DNA of 64,000 bases, taken from NCBI GenBank assembly GCA_948567375.1, contig OX419757.1, forward strand, positions 16,754,974-16,818,973, given 5' to 3'. The notes below the pieces were generated by a model that was not told the DNA's origin, made no database searches, and saw only the letters and a list, made by a program, of their open reading frames with translations. Numbering within the stretch: the first letter of the stretch is position 1; each line of letters begins with the position of its first letter. The stretch is from Lunularia cruciata (lineage: Eukaryota; Streptophyta; Marchantiopsida; Lunulariales; Lunulariaceae). Both the position numbers and the translations under genes were made by a program. Of this stretch, positions 12,924 through 25,780 are shown in pieces.

Positions 12924-12976
12924 GTCGAAGTTTCATGGGTTCTATGAACATTTCATAGAACCCATGAAACTTCGAC
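12924..12976. repeat. Perfect 25-bp inverted repeat with a 3-nt loop
   Basis: The arms 12924-12948 and 12952-12976 are exact reverse complements around the loop CAT. RNA from either strand would form an uninterrupted 25-bp stem. It is short for a plant microRNA precursor and has no open frame or terminal duplication that I can see. Confidence 0.9.
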
Positions 12977-13198
12977 GGGATCCCGTTTGATATGAACTTT
13001 CAGAAGCACATGGGAATGATCACTGCCATGTGCAAGATTGACTAGAACATAAACCATCGACGTTCACATTGACAAAGTGGAAGATAGTCTAACGAAGATA
13101 GTTTGGTGCATCAGTAGTGTTCTAGGTGTCGGGTCGTCATAGCTGTGCAGCAGGAGTGCGAGTTTCCATCGAGTCTAGATCTCTCCTCCTTATCTACT

Positions 13199-13330
13199 AG
13201 ATATATCATTAGAGGATTTATATGACACACTTTAGTAATACCAGATATATTATTAAAGGATCTATATTACACACTTCAGTAGTACCAAATATATCATTAA
13301 AGATAAGAGGATCTATATTACACATTCTAG
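13199..13330. repeat. Three imperfect tandem copies of a ~44-bp AT-rich unit
   Basis: Units starting near 13199, 13243 and 13287 share the pattern ATATAT(C/T)ATTA...GGAT(T/C)TATAT...ACACA(T/C)T. The third has a small internal duplication. No function is suggested. Confidence 0.7.
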
Positions 13331-15887
13331 AAATAAAATATTTTGATTTTTTCCTCTTAACTTTGTAATGAGACGGTTATTAATTTTGCATGGGTTTTTG
13401 CATCTCGTCCTTGGGCTTGTGTTTTCCGTCCATCTTGCACTTCTTTTTACCTTCTTTTTCATTTTTTTTCTTTAGGGTATACTATTTAACTTGGTTTACA
13501 CATGCTTCATGGCTCATTGGACTTAATAACAATAGTCAATAGAAAGGATGGCTTACATTTAGATTGATTACAAAAACAGTAAAGCTTAAGGGTAAGTGAG
13601 AGTGTAATCTAGAATGTGTTTCTCCGCATTAGAGCAACCCTCATAGAACGCCATTCACAAGATAAAAGATACTCTCACATTCTTCTTTGGATAAAACTTT
13701 TTTCTCCTCTGTTCTCATATTACATGTTAAATGATAATTTCAGATTATCCCTGTTTTGAGACGATTTTGCAGAGAGAAAAGTTATATCCTATAATTATTG
13801 ATTTCTACTTTGGGTGGATTTTGGAATAAATTTAATGACTTGTAGGAAAGCTCCTAATAATTCAGGATCAAAATCCAAGTTCTTATCCCTCGTGCTAGTT
13901 TAAATCTAGAATTTGAACCAAATACCTCTTAGGTAGAGTTTCATTTTGACTCAAACTATTTTTGCACAATAATATATGGTGTTTTCTCCCATGCATTTTT
14001 TTTTGGGATCTTTTACTTCAAATGGGTGATACTTTGATGTCTTTGTGAGATACAAACCTTCATTCTAGCCTAAAATCTTCACTCGCTTGCAAATTACAAT
14101 CATGTTCCGTTACTTAGAGTCTAATGATGAGTGATTAAGAATCCTCTATGGATATAGTATATATGTGGACGATACTAAACATGAAAATCTGCACTAATTT
14201 TATCATATGCAAACGTATAAATGAACTCAATTGATCAAATCTTAATAAGTAAAAACACCAGTTATATTTTCCACTAATTAATACATCAAAATTTCCCAAC
14301 AGCAGGCAACAGTAATTACAGTGTATAAATCCACGCTTCAACAAAGGCTATCAATCCATATCTTTAATATGTAAATATTGTTTTCATTAACTTTTGCGTT
14401 TAATCGAAAAGCCAAGTTCAGATACTGTTACGAATATACAGAACCGAAACACATCGTGTTGGTTGACTTTCGGTAAGAAGGTCGTAGTACTGTCGATAAG
14501 AAGGTCGTTTCGGTACAGTGCACGTAGTTATCATATCCGTCCACGTCACTACTCGTCCATCGCGTAGCCGCGTATCCAACTGCGCTATTCCAGTACAAGA
14601 ACCGTTAAACTCGCTTCTCTGGTCTGCCTTACTATGTAAACCCAACGCAGTCAAATAGAAGGTTACCACATCTCCCTTGGTCTGTAATCCGTTTAATCTG
14701 ATTTTAATGCACACTATATGATCGGGGGTGGGTTTTACATGTTAATTACACATATATTTAGTCTATGCTAGGATCCACTCCCCATTCCGCCAAGAATTTG
14801 CATATGTGCACAATATGATTTAGTAAGAAGTTTCTGATGGCAATTTTTGTATGAGTGTGAGTGAATTCTTTTAATTATGGATACATATTAACTTAATTGC
14901 ACAACCATTAAATGAACACGATTAAAAGTTATATCAAGCATTATTAGTAGATTATACTCTCATGTAAGATTCTTTTATTTCTGTATAAACTAAACTTCGA
15001 TGCGGTAATTCGTCTTGACTATTATTCCTTAAATAATTGATATATCTTTGCTAAGCCATATCCTACAGAAAATATTGATAATTACCACGTCGGAAATTTA
15101 ATGGATATCAGATTCAATAAATCGGCTCTTGGCTCCCTCTTAACCAAAGGAAACTCTTGCAACCCTCTTCTAGGAAATTATTCTCTATGGTTTCCTTTGG
15201 AGAGAAACCTGGCCACGTGGTAGTTAACTGGTGACATGGCCAGATTGCAAGGATAATTTGTATATAAATAGTAGGAAGCTATAATATAAAATAAATATAA
15301 AAATATGGATATAATTCAGGTATGTAGCTTTATATTATAAATATTAATTTACTAGTTAATAGAAATATATAGAAATTTAATATCATATGGTACATATGTA
15401 CAATATAATAAAAATAAAAAGTAAGAAAGAAAGAAATATAATAATTTAATAGTTTTTTATATAAATTTATAATTTATGTTTTATATAAATGTATATTTAT
15501 GGTATACATAAAAAATATATTAGAAATAATCTATTGTTAAGGTAGGATTATTTGAAGAATCGACTTCATTTGGGATGGTGATTCGTTTGAGTTAGATAGC
15601 TGATTATTTTATTCTCATCATAATTCCAAAATATGAATGTTAGGTCTAGATGTATTGAAAATAATACCTCTTCTTAAAACTAGTTTTTATTTATAGACTT
15701 TTATTCTTATGAAATGAATTAATGTATCTTTGATTGATCTACATAAAATGAAAAGATGTAATTAAAAATCAGATGTAATTTTTAGAATTAATCATATTAA
15801 ATATTTTTATTAAAAAATATACACATATTATAAATGATATCTTATTTTTTTAATTAAATTTAAATTTGAGTCTTTTAATATCAATAG
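13331..15887. other. AT-rich intergenic DNA, no supported gene
   Basis: One slightly GC-richer frame at 14418-14714 (-) encodes 98 residues with no recognisable domain; I do not call it a gene. The rest is AT-rich without coding signal. Confidence 0.45.
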
Positions 15888-16291
15888 CATAAAAAATCGT
15901 GACTGAGCAAAGAAATAGGAGAATGGAAGCTCACATTGTGACACTTGAATGAGAGAAAATATTGAGCATGAACTTTTGCTTTGATATTTATAAGTAGCAT
16001 GCAAGACCCTTGAGAAACTTCTCAAGAAGCTTCCTTGAGCTTCCTTAGAGTGCAAGCTAAGTTAACTAGAAAGTTTCTCAAGAAGCTTCCTTCTAGAAGC
16101 CGCCTACTTGGCGTGCAAGCTAAGTTAGTTGGAAGCTTCTAGAATCTTCCTTCTAAAAGTTACGTACTTGAGATGCAAGCTAAGCTAGCCGAGAAACTTC
16201 TTAGATACTTCTAGAATATTCTAAGCTAATTTGTCTTATTTACCACTTTGTTAACCCTACTAACTTCGTTGCTAAACTCCATATTGTTACA
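15888..16291 (-). mobile_element. Solo LTR of family A, inverted
   Basis: Reverse-complement match to the family A LTRs at 2363-2788 and 17027-17434. Its right end reads ...CATATTGTTACA. The left end has decayed from TGTAAAA to CATAAAA. AATAG flanks both sides (15883-15887 and 16292-16296), a perfect 5-bp target-site duplication, so this is an independent solo LTR. Confidence 0.85.
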
Positions 16292-16340
16292 AATAGATCA
16301 AGAGTTAAAAACTTTATAATATTATTACTAATTGCTAGTG

Positions 16341-17026
16341 TGTTGTGCATATATACATCGCTGTCTACATCACACACTATAGAAGCACAATTCACACGTA
16401 AGTCATACATGGACTCTAAAGTGCCACAATCACCTCCCTAGCTGGCGGTTATGTCTCTCTAATCCACATAGCCGTCGACTCCAAGTATGTGGTATACCCT
16501 ATGGTGGGCAAAAGATCAAGATGCCAAGTGCTATCGAGCTCCATTGTTAGTCGCTTGTGTCGAATCTATACCATATAAAGGATGAACTAACTATAGGTTA
16601 AGTACATCTAGGACATAACCAGTATCCTTGAGAGATTATCATGAGTGGAGGAGTCAAACATGGCATATGCCATCCTCTTGAACAACTACCATACACTAAT
16701 ATAGTAACAACTCCACCATAAGAGCCGCATAACATACACCTCAAGCCTGCACGTACAGGTGCTAAACTTAGGTACATAGTACCATCAATGTTTAGGAGGT
16801 GGCATGGCGCACAATTGCACACATGATCCTTCCAAACAACACTATCACGTCCTTTCAACACAAGGACTCCAAATGGCAAAACCTTGTGCACTCTCAAGAT
16901 AGTGCGGCATGTGGAAACATCAAGTGTCATTGGTGCTTCTGTTGTAGATATACATAGTTACCTAGATGAATTGATGGATCAAGGGTCTATAATCTACTCC
17001 TCAAATGGTAGCATAACATAAGGTAT
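16341..17026 (-). mobile_element. Family B copy 1 (B1): 3' end with integrase tail and PHD finger, interrupted
   Basis: Position 16341-16428 is the ~105-bp terminal block (called X) of family B, here with a small internal deletion. A polypurine tract (minus strand) follows, then degenerate coding sequence on the minus strand at 16598-16930. That sequence matches the integrase C terminus and PHD finger of copy B3, with two zinc ligands damaged (VYGSC in place of VCDSC). The copy stops abruptly at 17026, where the family A element begins, so A inserted into B1. The remainder of B1 is not seen in the window and presumably lies beyond the right edge. Confidence 0.75.
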
Positions 17027-17434
17027 TGTAACAATATGGAGTTTAGCGATGAAGTTAATTGGGCTAACAAAGTAGAGAATAGGCCAAATTAGACTAGCAT
17101 ATTCTAAAAGCATCTAGGGAGCTTCTTGATTAGCTTAACTTGCATCTCAAGTAGGTAGCTTCTAAAAAGAAGCTTCCAACTAGCTTAGCTTGGATGCCAA
17201 GTAGGCAACTTCTATAAGGAAGTTTCTTGAGAAGCTTCTCGGTTAACTTGGCTTGCATTCTAAGAAAGCGGCTCAAGGAAGCTTCTTAAGAAGCTTCTTG
17301 AGAAACAAGAGTCTTGTATGCTCCCTATAAATACCAAAGCCAAAGCTCATGCAAGGATTTGGAGATCCCACACTCAAGTGTCCCAATGTGATATTCTATT
17401 CTCCTATTTCTCTCCTCAATCTTGTTCTTTTACA
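17027..17434 (+). mobile_element. 5' LTR of the family A Ty3/Gypsy element
   Basis: The 408-bp block runs TGTAACAATATGG...CTTTTACA and matches the two solo LTRs of this family. A degenerate primer-binding site follows immediately. Confidence 0.85.
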
Positions 17435-17450
17435 TTAGTATTAGAGCAGG
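17435..17450 (+). promoter_or_regulatory. Degenerate initiator-tRNA-Met primer-binding site
   Basis: TTAGTATTAGAGCAGG directly after the LTR resembles the canonical plant TTGGTATCAGAGC primer-binding site with two transitions. Confidence 0.6.
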
Positions 17451-17793
17451 AATGGGATGGATGGAATTTATGGACCACCAAATCCATTTCCACTAAACCA
17501 TTGGGATTTTTGTGTCTGGGTACTACCCAAATATCATTTCACACAATTCATTACCTCACGCTTTGGGTAGGATTTTTTGAATATAATCACTTTGTCAGAG
17601 GAACCCTTGGTACTTCCGGTTGTAACTTATGGAGAACGGTGAATACATGCAACACATATGTATGTGTTAATAAATTAGATAGATGGGGGGGTGGTATGAT
17701 AGAGTAATAACCATGGTAGCAATGCAAGAAGGTTATCATTGCTATGCAACAACACATCAAGCACCTTACTCGATTACTAGATGAACAAGATCA

Positions 17794-20700
17794 TTGACAA
17801 TAAGAGCACGTAGAGAGAGTACCAATTCAAGAAGGAGAAGACCAAATCAATTTCCAAAACCTATGGTTTTTGAAGGTAAGAACATCTTGGATGTAGTGGA
17901 GAATTTTGTGTTTAATTGTGAATGCTATTTTGAAGCTACCAATTTTGAAGATGAACGGAAGCAAATTCCTTGGCTTCTAGCCAATTGGATGGGATAACAA
18001 AGCTATGGTGGTGATTCTGAGTGGAGAAAGTTGAATGGTAAATTGTGACACCCATCTTGACATGGGAAAAATTCAAGTGTGCAATAATTGATTGAATACA
18101 AGTGGTAAATGTCACACGAGATAGGTTGGTAGAGTTAAAGCAGATTTGCTCTATAAGAAGTTACATCATGCAATTCCAAAACACCATCATGCAAATTCTA
18201 GATATATTGGAAGGTGTAGCTCTAGATCTATTTGTGAGAGGCTTGAAGTCACAAACAAAATTAGGGCAAATATGCAAGAGTCATAACACTTGGAGGAAAC
18301 CATGCGATTGGCTGAACGCTTTAATTCCTTGGTTGCAACAACTTGGTCTTGACTTTGATCTCCATAAAACCTACCAATACACTACATATAGGTGGAAGAG
18401 CCAACACCAATGGAGATTGATGTGATTCAATAGAGATCACTTGGCACTATAGATAGAGAAAAATTATGACAAAATGGTTGTTATTTCTATTGTTGCCAAA
18501 TTGGACATCAAAATTGCTGAATGTCCACTCAAGAATGGATGACCTCAACAAGTTGCCCAAATGGAGTTTCTAGATCAAAAAGATCAAGGAAATGAGGAAT
18601 CCCAATAGGAGATTTCAAGCCGCCTATCGAGAACTTGATTAGTTCCAATGGGATTGAAGGCTCAACCTATGCAAGTTTGTTTCACTTGCAACGAATGATA
18701 TCTAATTGTGATTGTAGGATTTTGGTTGATTATAGAACTTCCAAGAATTACATGTCCATGAAATTAGCAAAGGAATTACATATTCCTATCAAAACAATAA
18801 TTGGAAGTAGATTGATGATGGTAGATGGTAGAAAGAGTTTTGCATTCCATATGTCACATCTTGTTACATTTAGGATTGGGAAGGAGTATTTAGAGTGTGT
18901 GAGGTTTGTAGTGACACCTCTACACTATGATGTCATTTTGGGTTTGCCTTGGCTCAAATGTCCTAAGGTTCAATTTGATTGGACCCGATGACAACTTCAA
19001 GTACAACACCAAGGTAGGAATTTCCAATTAGGTTGTTTGGGCTCCTTTGAGTAAGAAACCTAAGAATAGTTAGTCCCAAGATGGAAAGTTTGTTAGGAAA
19101 GAAACCATAGAGTAAGCTTTGAAGAAAGGGAAATCCCAAGATGGGAAATTTGTCAAGAAAGCAGCCATAGAGCCAACCTTGAAGGAAGAGAAGTCCCTAG
19201 ATGGAAATTTATTAGTGAAGTAGCTATAGAGTAAGCTTCGGAGGAAGATAAATCTGTTTTTGCGGTGTGGATCAAGCCGATTGCACAAGGAGAATCCAAG
19301 GAAGGTCAAGAGCCTCATCAAGAAATAGTTGATCAAATAGTTCAAGATTTTTTGGATGTGTTTCCGAATGATCTGCCAAAGGGATTACCTTTCGATTACG
19401 GTATGCCCTTCAAGATTGAGTTATTGCAAGGGAGTACTCCAATGAGTAGACCAATCTATCGACTCTCACCAAAGGATTTGGAGGAGTTGTGAACAATACT
19501 TATGGAGTTGTTGGAGAAGGATTTCATATGACATAGTACATTTCCTTGGGGAGCATTGGTACTATTCATTCCAAAGAAAGGATGAAGGACTTCATTTTTG
19601 TATTGATTACCGTGGGCTCAATAAAAAAACATTGAAGAATGCATATCCCTTGCCTCAAATTGATTATTTTCTTGATCAATTGAGTGGGGTACAATACTTC
19701 TCTAAGTTGGATCTTCATAGTGACTATTGGAAAATCTCCATTGATAGGGAGGATGTGCAAAAGACTGCCTGTCATACAAGGTATGGACATTTTGAATGGA
19801 GAGTTCTACCTTTTGGGCTCACTAATGCTTCAATAGTCTTCATGGATCAGATGCATTGGGTGTTGGATAGACCAATCCAATAGGAGTGGTACGTGATAAT
19901 ATTCTTGGATGATATTTTAATCTATAGTAAAATGAAGGAAGAACATGCAAATCACGTGTGATAAATCCTAAGGCAACTACTTTGATGGAATTTTTATTGC
20001 AAGAAGTCAAAGTGTGCCTTTTGGCAAAAGGAAGTTATCTTCTTGGGTCACAAGATCTCATCAGAAGGGATCAAGATGGAAGAGGAGAAAATCAAGGCCA
20101 TTATTGATTGGCCTACTCCAAAGGATTCCATAGAGGTGCAAGCATTTAACGGATTGGCAAGTTTTTACCAATTGTTCAACCACTATTATGCTTACGTGGT
20201 AGCATTATTGATCGACTAATTGGGTAAAAATTCAAGCATTCACTAGACCACCAAGCATGAAGAAGCATTCTAGAAGCTTATAAATGGTGTTTTCAAGATC
20301 CATTCTTCAACCATATGATCCTCAATTGCCTTGTGTGGTTGACTTTGATGCTTCTAACTTTGCCATTGGAGTTTTGTTGCAGCAAGAATTCCTAGATGGG
20401 TTACATCCCATTGCCTTTGTGTCTTGCCAATTAAACACCACAAAAAGGAATTACTCTGCACGAGATCAAGAAAAAATAGCAATAGTATATGCCATCATGG
20501 TATGGAGTCTCTTCAAAAAACAAGTAATCATACAAACCAAATCACAAACCCTTGTTGTGGACATTACATTTGGAACACATGAAGAGTTGACATCATCGAT
20601 GGGAGGAGCAACTCCAATTTGTTGACATCAAACTTGGGTACAAACCTGGTTGGTTCTATTTCATCCTTGATGACCTATCATGATGATCTGATTTGAAGTC

Positions 20701-21521
20701 TCTTCCTCTCATCACAATGGCAATTACAATGGTGTCAATTGACTCTAAGGCCCAATTTGAGTTTAGGATAGCTCTACAACAAGATCCATTCTTGTAGATG
20801 GTTCAAGGTCATCTTGAAACATGCAACAAGGAGTACAATACCTTCTCTTTCAAAGAAGGCCTTCTATTCTATGAGGACTAGATCTATGTTCTAGCCAAGG
20901 GTGATCTCCAATTGTGTGCCTCCAAGAATCACTAGTCATATGGGTGTGGACAAGACCTTGGGTACCCTCCAATGCCAATGGTAGTGGCCCAACATGGCAT
21001 AAGATGTTTGAGAGTTTGTCCAATCATGTGAGAGCTGCCAACTCAACAAGGCTAATAACCAAAAACTGAGTGGACTACTTCAACTACTCCCCATTCCATT
21101 TACTCAATGAGAACATGTGAGCTTGGATCTCATCACATCCTTACCCAAGATGAAGCAAGGTCACACATCAATCATGGTGTTTATGGACAAGCTTACCATT
21201 TAGCACCAACCTTTGATATTGTGGATGCTCTAACATTGACATAGATTTACTTCAACATGGTCTTCAAGCATCATGGAATGCCTCGTGTACTCATCTTCAA
21301 CCGTGATCCTCAATTCACTAAGAAATTTTGGCAAACACTCTTCCAGATACTTGGCACCAAGCTTGCTTTGTCCACAGCCTATCATCCCCAAACTGATGGA
21401 CAAATTGAATGTGAAAATTGCACCTTGGAGGATATGCTTTATGCCTTTGTCAACATCCACCATACCATTGGGATGAATGTCTTGCAATTGCAAAGTTTGC
21501 ATAAAATACTTCCAAATAAGC
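17794..21521 (+). pseudogene. Decayed gag-pol of the family A Ty3/Gypsy element, 3' truncated
   Basis: Broken frames occur in canonical Ty3/Gypsy order. Gag remnants span 17794-18425 (FEGKNILDVVENF, LFVRGLKSQTK). A protease region spans 18635-18991 (LVDYRTSKNYM, DVILGLPWL). Reverse transcriptase spans 19265-20200 (YPLPQIDYFLDQL, SKLDLHSDYW, LPFGLTNA, then degenerate LDDILIYS near 19903). RNase H spans 20284-20625 (VDFDASNFAIG, NYSARDQE). Integrase spans roughly 20800-21500 (AYHPQTDGQIE). Many stops and frameshifts make it inactive. It ends at 21521, where family B copy 2 begins; its 3' LTR is not found in the window. Confidence 0.8.
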
Positions 21522-22182
21522 TATCATACATATATACATCACTACACAACATACATCGTTGTCAAAATTATATACTATAGAAGAACGACTCACACATAAG
21601 TCATACATAAACTCTAAAGTGCCACAATAACCAGTTCATTTACACAACTTGACTCACACACAATCAGAGCAGTACTTGATCTTTCACTCTATAATTTACC
21701 AACAATTGAGCATTGATCATAGTCAAGCCACACCCACTCTAGCAAAGAGATCCAAGTGATGCTCGCCGGCTTCTATCCACCATAGCCAAAACTTGAAGGC
21801 TCAACATTAGAGAAGTGAGCTCTCTGGAGCTGCACTTCAAAAGTATACCCCTTGGACTTCAGCTAGGTTTAAAGCCTTAATGGTCCAACCGATAGCACAC
21901 CAAATGGTGCGAATGGTGCAAAGTGACGGTGGGCACCACCATGAAGTCAGTACCTAAACACAAAATCTGACCATTGGAAAATAGTCTACAAGTAACTGCT
22001 AAAATACCTTTGACCACTATCATTGCAACTCTAGTATTAGAGCAATCTAGATGTGATACTACAAATGGCATGACAGTTGTCATACATATGTACATCAATA
22101 CACAACATACATCGCTGTCAACATCATACACTATAGAAGCATAACTCACACATAAGTCATACATAAACTTTAAAGTGCCACA
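21522..22182 (-). repeat. Composite 3' terminus (X-Y-X) of family B copy 2
   Basis: A ~105-bp block X occurs twice (from 21522, and 22078-22182) around a ~450-bp block Y. The same X-Y-X arrangement terminates copy B3 at 25781-26441. A degenerate polypurine tract (minus strand) lies just right of the second X. Confidence 0.7.
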
Positions 22183-22376
22183 TTACTCCTCCCTAGTTAG
22201 CGGTTAGGTCCCTCTAACTCTAGATAGCCATCTACTCCAAATATATGGTATATCCTATGATATGCAAAGATCAAGAGGCTAGGTACTATCAAGCCTCATT
22301 GTTAATTGCCTGTTTGCAATCTATACCATATAAAGGATGAACTAGCTATAGGTCAAGTACATCCAAGACATAACTA

Positions 22377-25250
22377 TTATCCTTGAGGAACCACTATGAG
22401 GGGAGGAGTCATACATGCCATATGCCATCCTCTCAAACAACTATCACACACTAATATAGTAGCAACTCTACCAAAAGAGCCACATAACATACATCTGAAG
22501 CCTACTCGTACAAGTGCCAAGCTTGGGTCCATAGTATTATCAATAATTGGGAGGTGGCATGGCGCACAATTGCTCACATGATTCTTCCAAACAACACCAT
22601 CACATCCTTCCAGCACAAGAACTCTAGATAGCAAAACCTTATGCACTCTCAAGATACTGTGGCGTGTTGAAACATCAAGTGTTGTCGGTGTTGTCTACTG
22701 TAGATATACATAGTCACTTAGATGAAATCAATGGATTGAGGGTCTATAACCTCCTCCTTGAATAGTAGCATAACATAATGTATCCCTATGTTGAGCAATC
22801 GCTAAGTTCTCAAAGGCCGTTGGTATCACCCTCCAAAAGATCTCTGCCCATTGAGAACATGAGCTCACCCATACATCTGGATCATCCAAGTCCAAGATTA
22901 TAGTAGCATCTCAATAAATGGCTGTAGGTAAATCTGGATCTTATCTATAGAGTAGAAAGTAAAGAGAGAAGGATGCTAAAGATGCTTGCCGGCTGAACCA
23001 ATATCCCATGGCCAACCAAGGTAACTGGAGATCCCAATCTCCCAAGTGGCCTCTCTACGAACCATTCTTCCGTAATCCTCTCTTCACTATCTAAACCACT
23101 CTCTCTGCTAAGCCATTTGCCTCAAGATGATCTTGGGAGGTAGTCCGATGATCAATCAAAGCCTTGTCACACAAGACCTAAAACTCCTCCAAGAACTTTG
23201 TATCCTGATCAGTCAAAACGTCAATTGGTGCACCAAAATGACTAAGAACCTATTCCAAGAACAAGTAAGCCGTCCCTTCATTGGACTTGTTAGGAAGTGC
23301 CAACAACTCAATCCACTTGGAGAAGTACTCCACCATCACCAAAACATACCAATAATGTCTCACAATCCATGGTAAAGGTCCAGCAAAGTCCAAACTCCAA
23401 CAATATCCCAATCCCATGATAGGTAATAGGTGTAATTGTGGCATAGGAGTATTAAATGATGCTCTAACTTGCTCACAAACCACACATCTGGCAACAAACT
23501 ATTGTACATCAATCTGCATATTGCGCCACCAATAATGACTTTGGAGTAAGCTATATGTACGCTTTACTCCAAAATGTCCTAGCTCCTCATGAGCATGATG
23601 GACCAACTGTGGTCTTTGAGATGGAAGTGGTACTACTCTCACTCTACTATCCTCCCATACACGCAAAAGGTATCTGTCCTCCAATCTGAACTGCATGGCT
23701 TGCTGAAGAACATGGTCTATCTCCTTGGCTCCAATTGTGCCACCCACAATACTAGTGCAAAGATAGTCTATCACTAAGACATCATCATGAATGTCTCGCT
23801 AACCTGTACCACTATCTCCACTCTTTGGATCTATGATCTCAATAACTCCTCCTATATGCATTAAGAGAGATACCACCAAAGCCTTAGAAAATATATAGAG
23901 AAAGGCCGATGCATGCCAACCTAGCACCGTCTCCTCATTTGTCTCACCATGCCACATGCTCTGGTTCAATCCTACTGGCTGGGACATGAGTTTCTACTCA
24001 ACCCATTTGCATCACGGTTCACCATTCCAAGTTTGTGAATAATCGTGAAACCATACTCTTGTAAAATCAAAGCCCATTGTGCAAGCTTCCCTAAAAGCTT
24101 GTTGGACTCCACCAACCACTTTAGTGGCTGATGATTAGTGATGAGAGTAAAGGGGTTATCAAATAGCTAACATTAGAAATGTGCTACTACCCAAATTGCT
24201 ATGAAGCACTCTACCTCATATGAACTATACTTTGCCTTTGTTGAATTGTTGGAGTGACTAGCATAGGCCATCATAAACTCCTTCCTCTCATCATCATACT
24301 AAGTAAGCACTGCTCTAAGCCCCAACATACTCCAATCAGCATGAACCTGAAATGGTTGTCCTTTGATCGGTCCCCTCAAAATAGGAGCCAATGTCAACCT
24401 CCTCTTGAGCTCTACAAAAGCTCTCTCTTGCTCATCTCCCCAACACCACTCTTGTGTAAGCTTGATAAGCTTCATCAAGGCCTTAGAAATGACACTAAAT
24501 CCTCTAACATAGTGGCAATAGAAGTTTACCACCCAAAGAATGCTCACACTCTGCTCACATCTTTAGGCCAAGGAATGCATGCAATAACTTCCACCTTGGT
24601 CTGCTAAACACCAAGTCCTCCACGGTAGATAGTGTGACCCAAATACTCTACTTGCTCATGGAAGAACCTACACTTCTCAAGATGTAATTTGAGTCCATGA
24701 GATCTCAACCTCTCAAACACCTCCAACAACTATCTCTCATGCTCCTCCACAATAGTGCTATCAACCAAAATGTCATCAAGATAGCACCAAGCAAAATCCA
24801 ATCCCGCTAAGATCCTATCCATGACCCTTTGGAACTTGGTAGGAGCGTTCTTTAACCCAAATGGTTAGAACCTCCATTGATATAACACATCCTTAACATG
24901 AGGATCAATAGCCCAAAATGCTATCTTGGACTTATCTTCCTCCCTTATTGGCAACTGATGATATCATGCTTGAAGATCCAAAGTACTAAAGACCTTTGTA
25001 TGCCCAATCACATCAAAGATCTTCTCTGGTGTAGGGATGGCATACCAATCAGCCCTAGTCTATTAGTTGATAGGATGGTAATCTCCACACATCCGCCTAT
25101 TTTTGTAGTTGCCATGCATCTCCTTCTTGGCTGACATCATTGTAGCTGATGCATACTCTCCATGTGAAATGTCTACCAAACTAGCCTCAAAAAGGTCTCT
25201 ACTCTGACTTTGAATCAATGTCCTCTCCATATCACTATATCAATAAGGAC
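22377..25250 (-). pseudogene. B2 RT-RNase H-integrase-PHD region, degenerate
   Basis: Minus-strand fragments match B3 pol throughout. The PHD finger and integrase tail are at 22377-22652 (FRCMLCG, CDSCLRGWHMAC). The integrase core and zinc domain are at 23250-23774 (LDFAGPLP, ELGHFGVKRTYSLLQ). The RNase H and connection regions are at 23799-24550, and RT sequence runs to about 25250. Numerous stops and frameshifts are present. In place of the RT LPFG motif the reading is interrupted by TAA near 24867. Confidence 0.8.
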
Positions 25251-25464
25251 GTCAAAAAACTAGTGTATTGCTAATCAGCTTAATCCAAATACCAAGTCCT
25301 TTTAGAGCACCTAAATCTTTCATATTGAAGGCAAAAAAACTCGTGTAGCTCCTCAAGAACCTCCAAACTCTCTATCTTTCCTCTCTTGTAAGCTTGGGTC
25401 CAAGATCTGGCTTCCAAGTATCCTCTATAACTATTGTAGGAGTAGAAGACTTATTGACTGGCTG

Positions 25465-25773
25465 CTACACTAGGCCCTTGGGAGCAACAATGTCATGCTC
25501 TTGACCACTAGAGGTCCCAACCTCTATGTGAAACACTCCCTCCATGCTGGCTACAAGCTCCACACGTCCTCTAGCAGTATCCCAAGTAGACCCAAGGTGT
25601 AATCCAAGTAGCCCACACTCACTTGAAAGGACTCCAAGTAGACCACTCTCCCTAGTAGCCACTGGTTGTGTCCCAAGAATACCATGTCCACTTGGTCTAT
25701 CGCCCCAAGCATGTGCTTGAATTGTCTCAAAAGGCACAAGGCTCACAAATGTCCAAGTGGTGATGCCTATCAA
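25465..25773 (-). pseudogene. B2 segment between methyltransferase and RT, ending at an amber codon shared with B3
   Basis: Matches the B3 spacer after methyltransferase motif X (GHGILGT, PVATRESGLLGV, HIEVGTSSGQEHD). It ends GTG-TAG-CAG-CCA, exactly as in B3. Confidence 0.7.
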
Positions 25774-25780
25774 GCATATC

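Noticed and set aside
14418-14714. 98-codon frame on the minus strand in a GC-richer patch
   Set aside because: No recognisable domain, no visible neighbours or splice partners, and composition is consistent with chance.
16010-16250. Possible CRISPR-like or satellite array from repeated AAGCTTCTTGAGAAGCTT motifs
   Set aside because: The repeats are irregular palindromic stretches inside family A LTRs and recur in the other two LTR copies at the same places.
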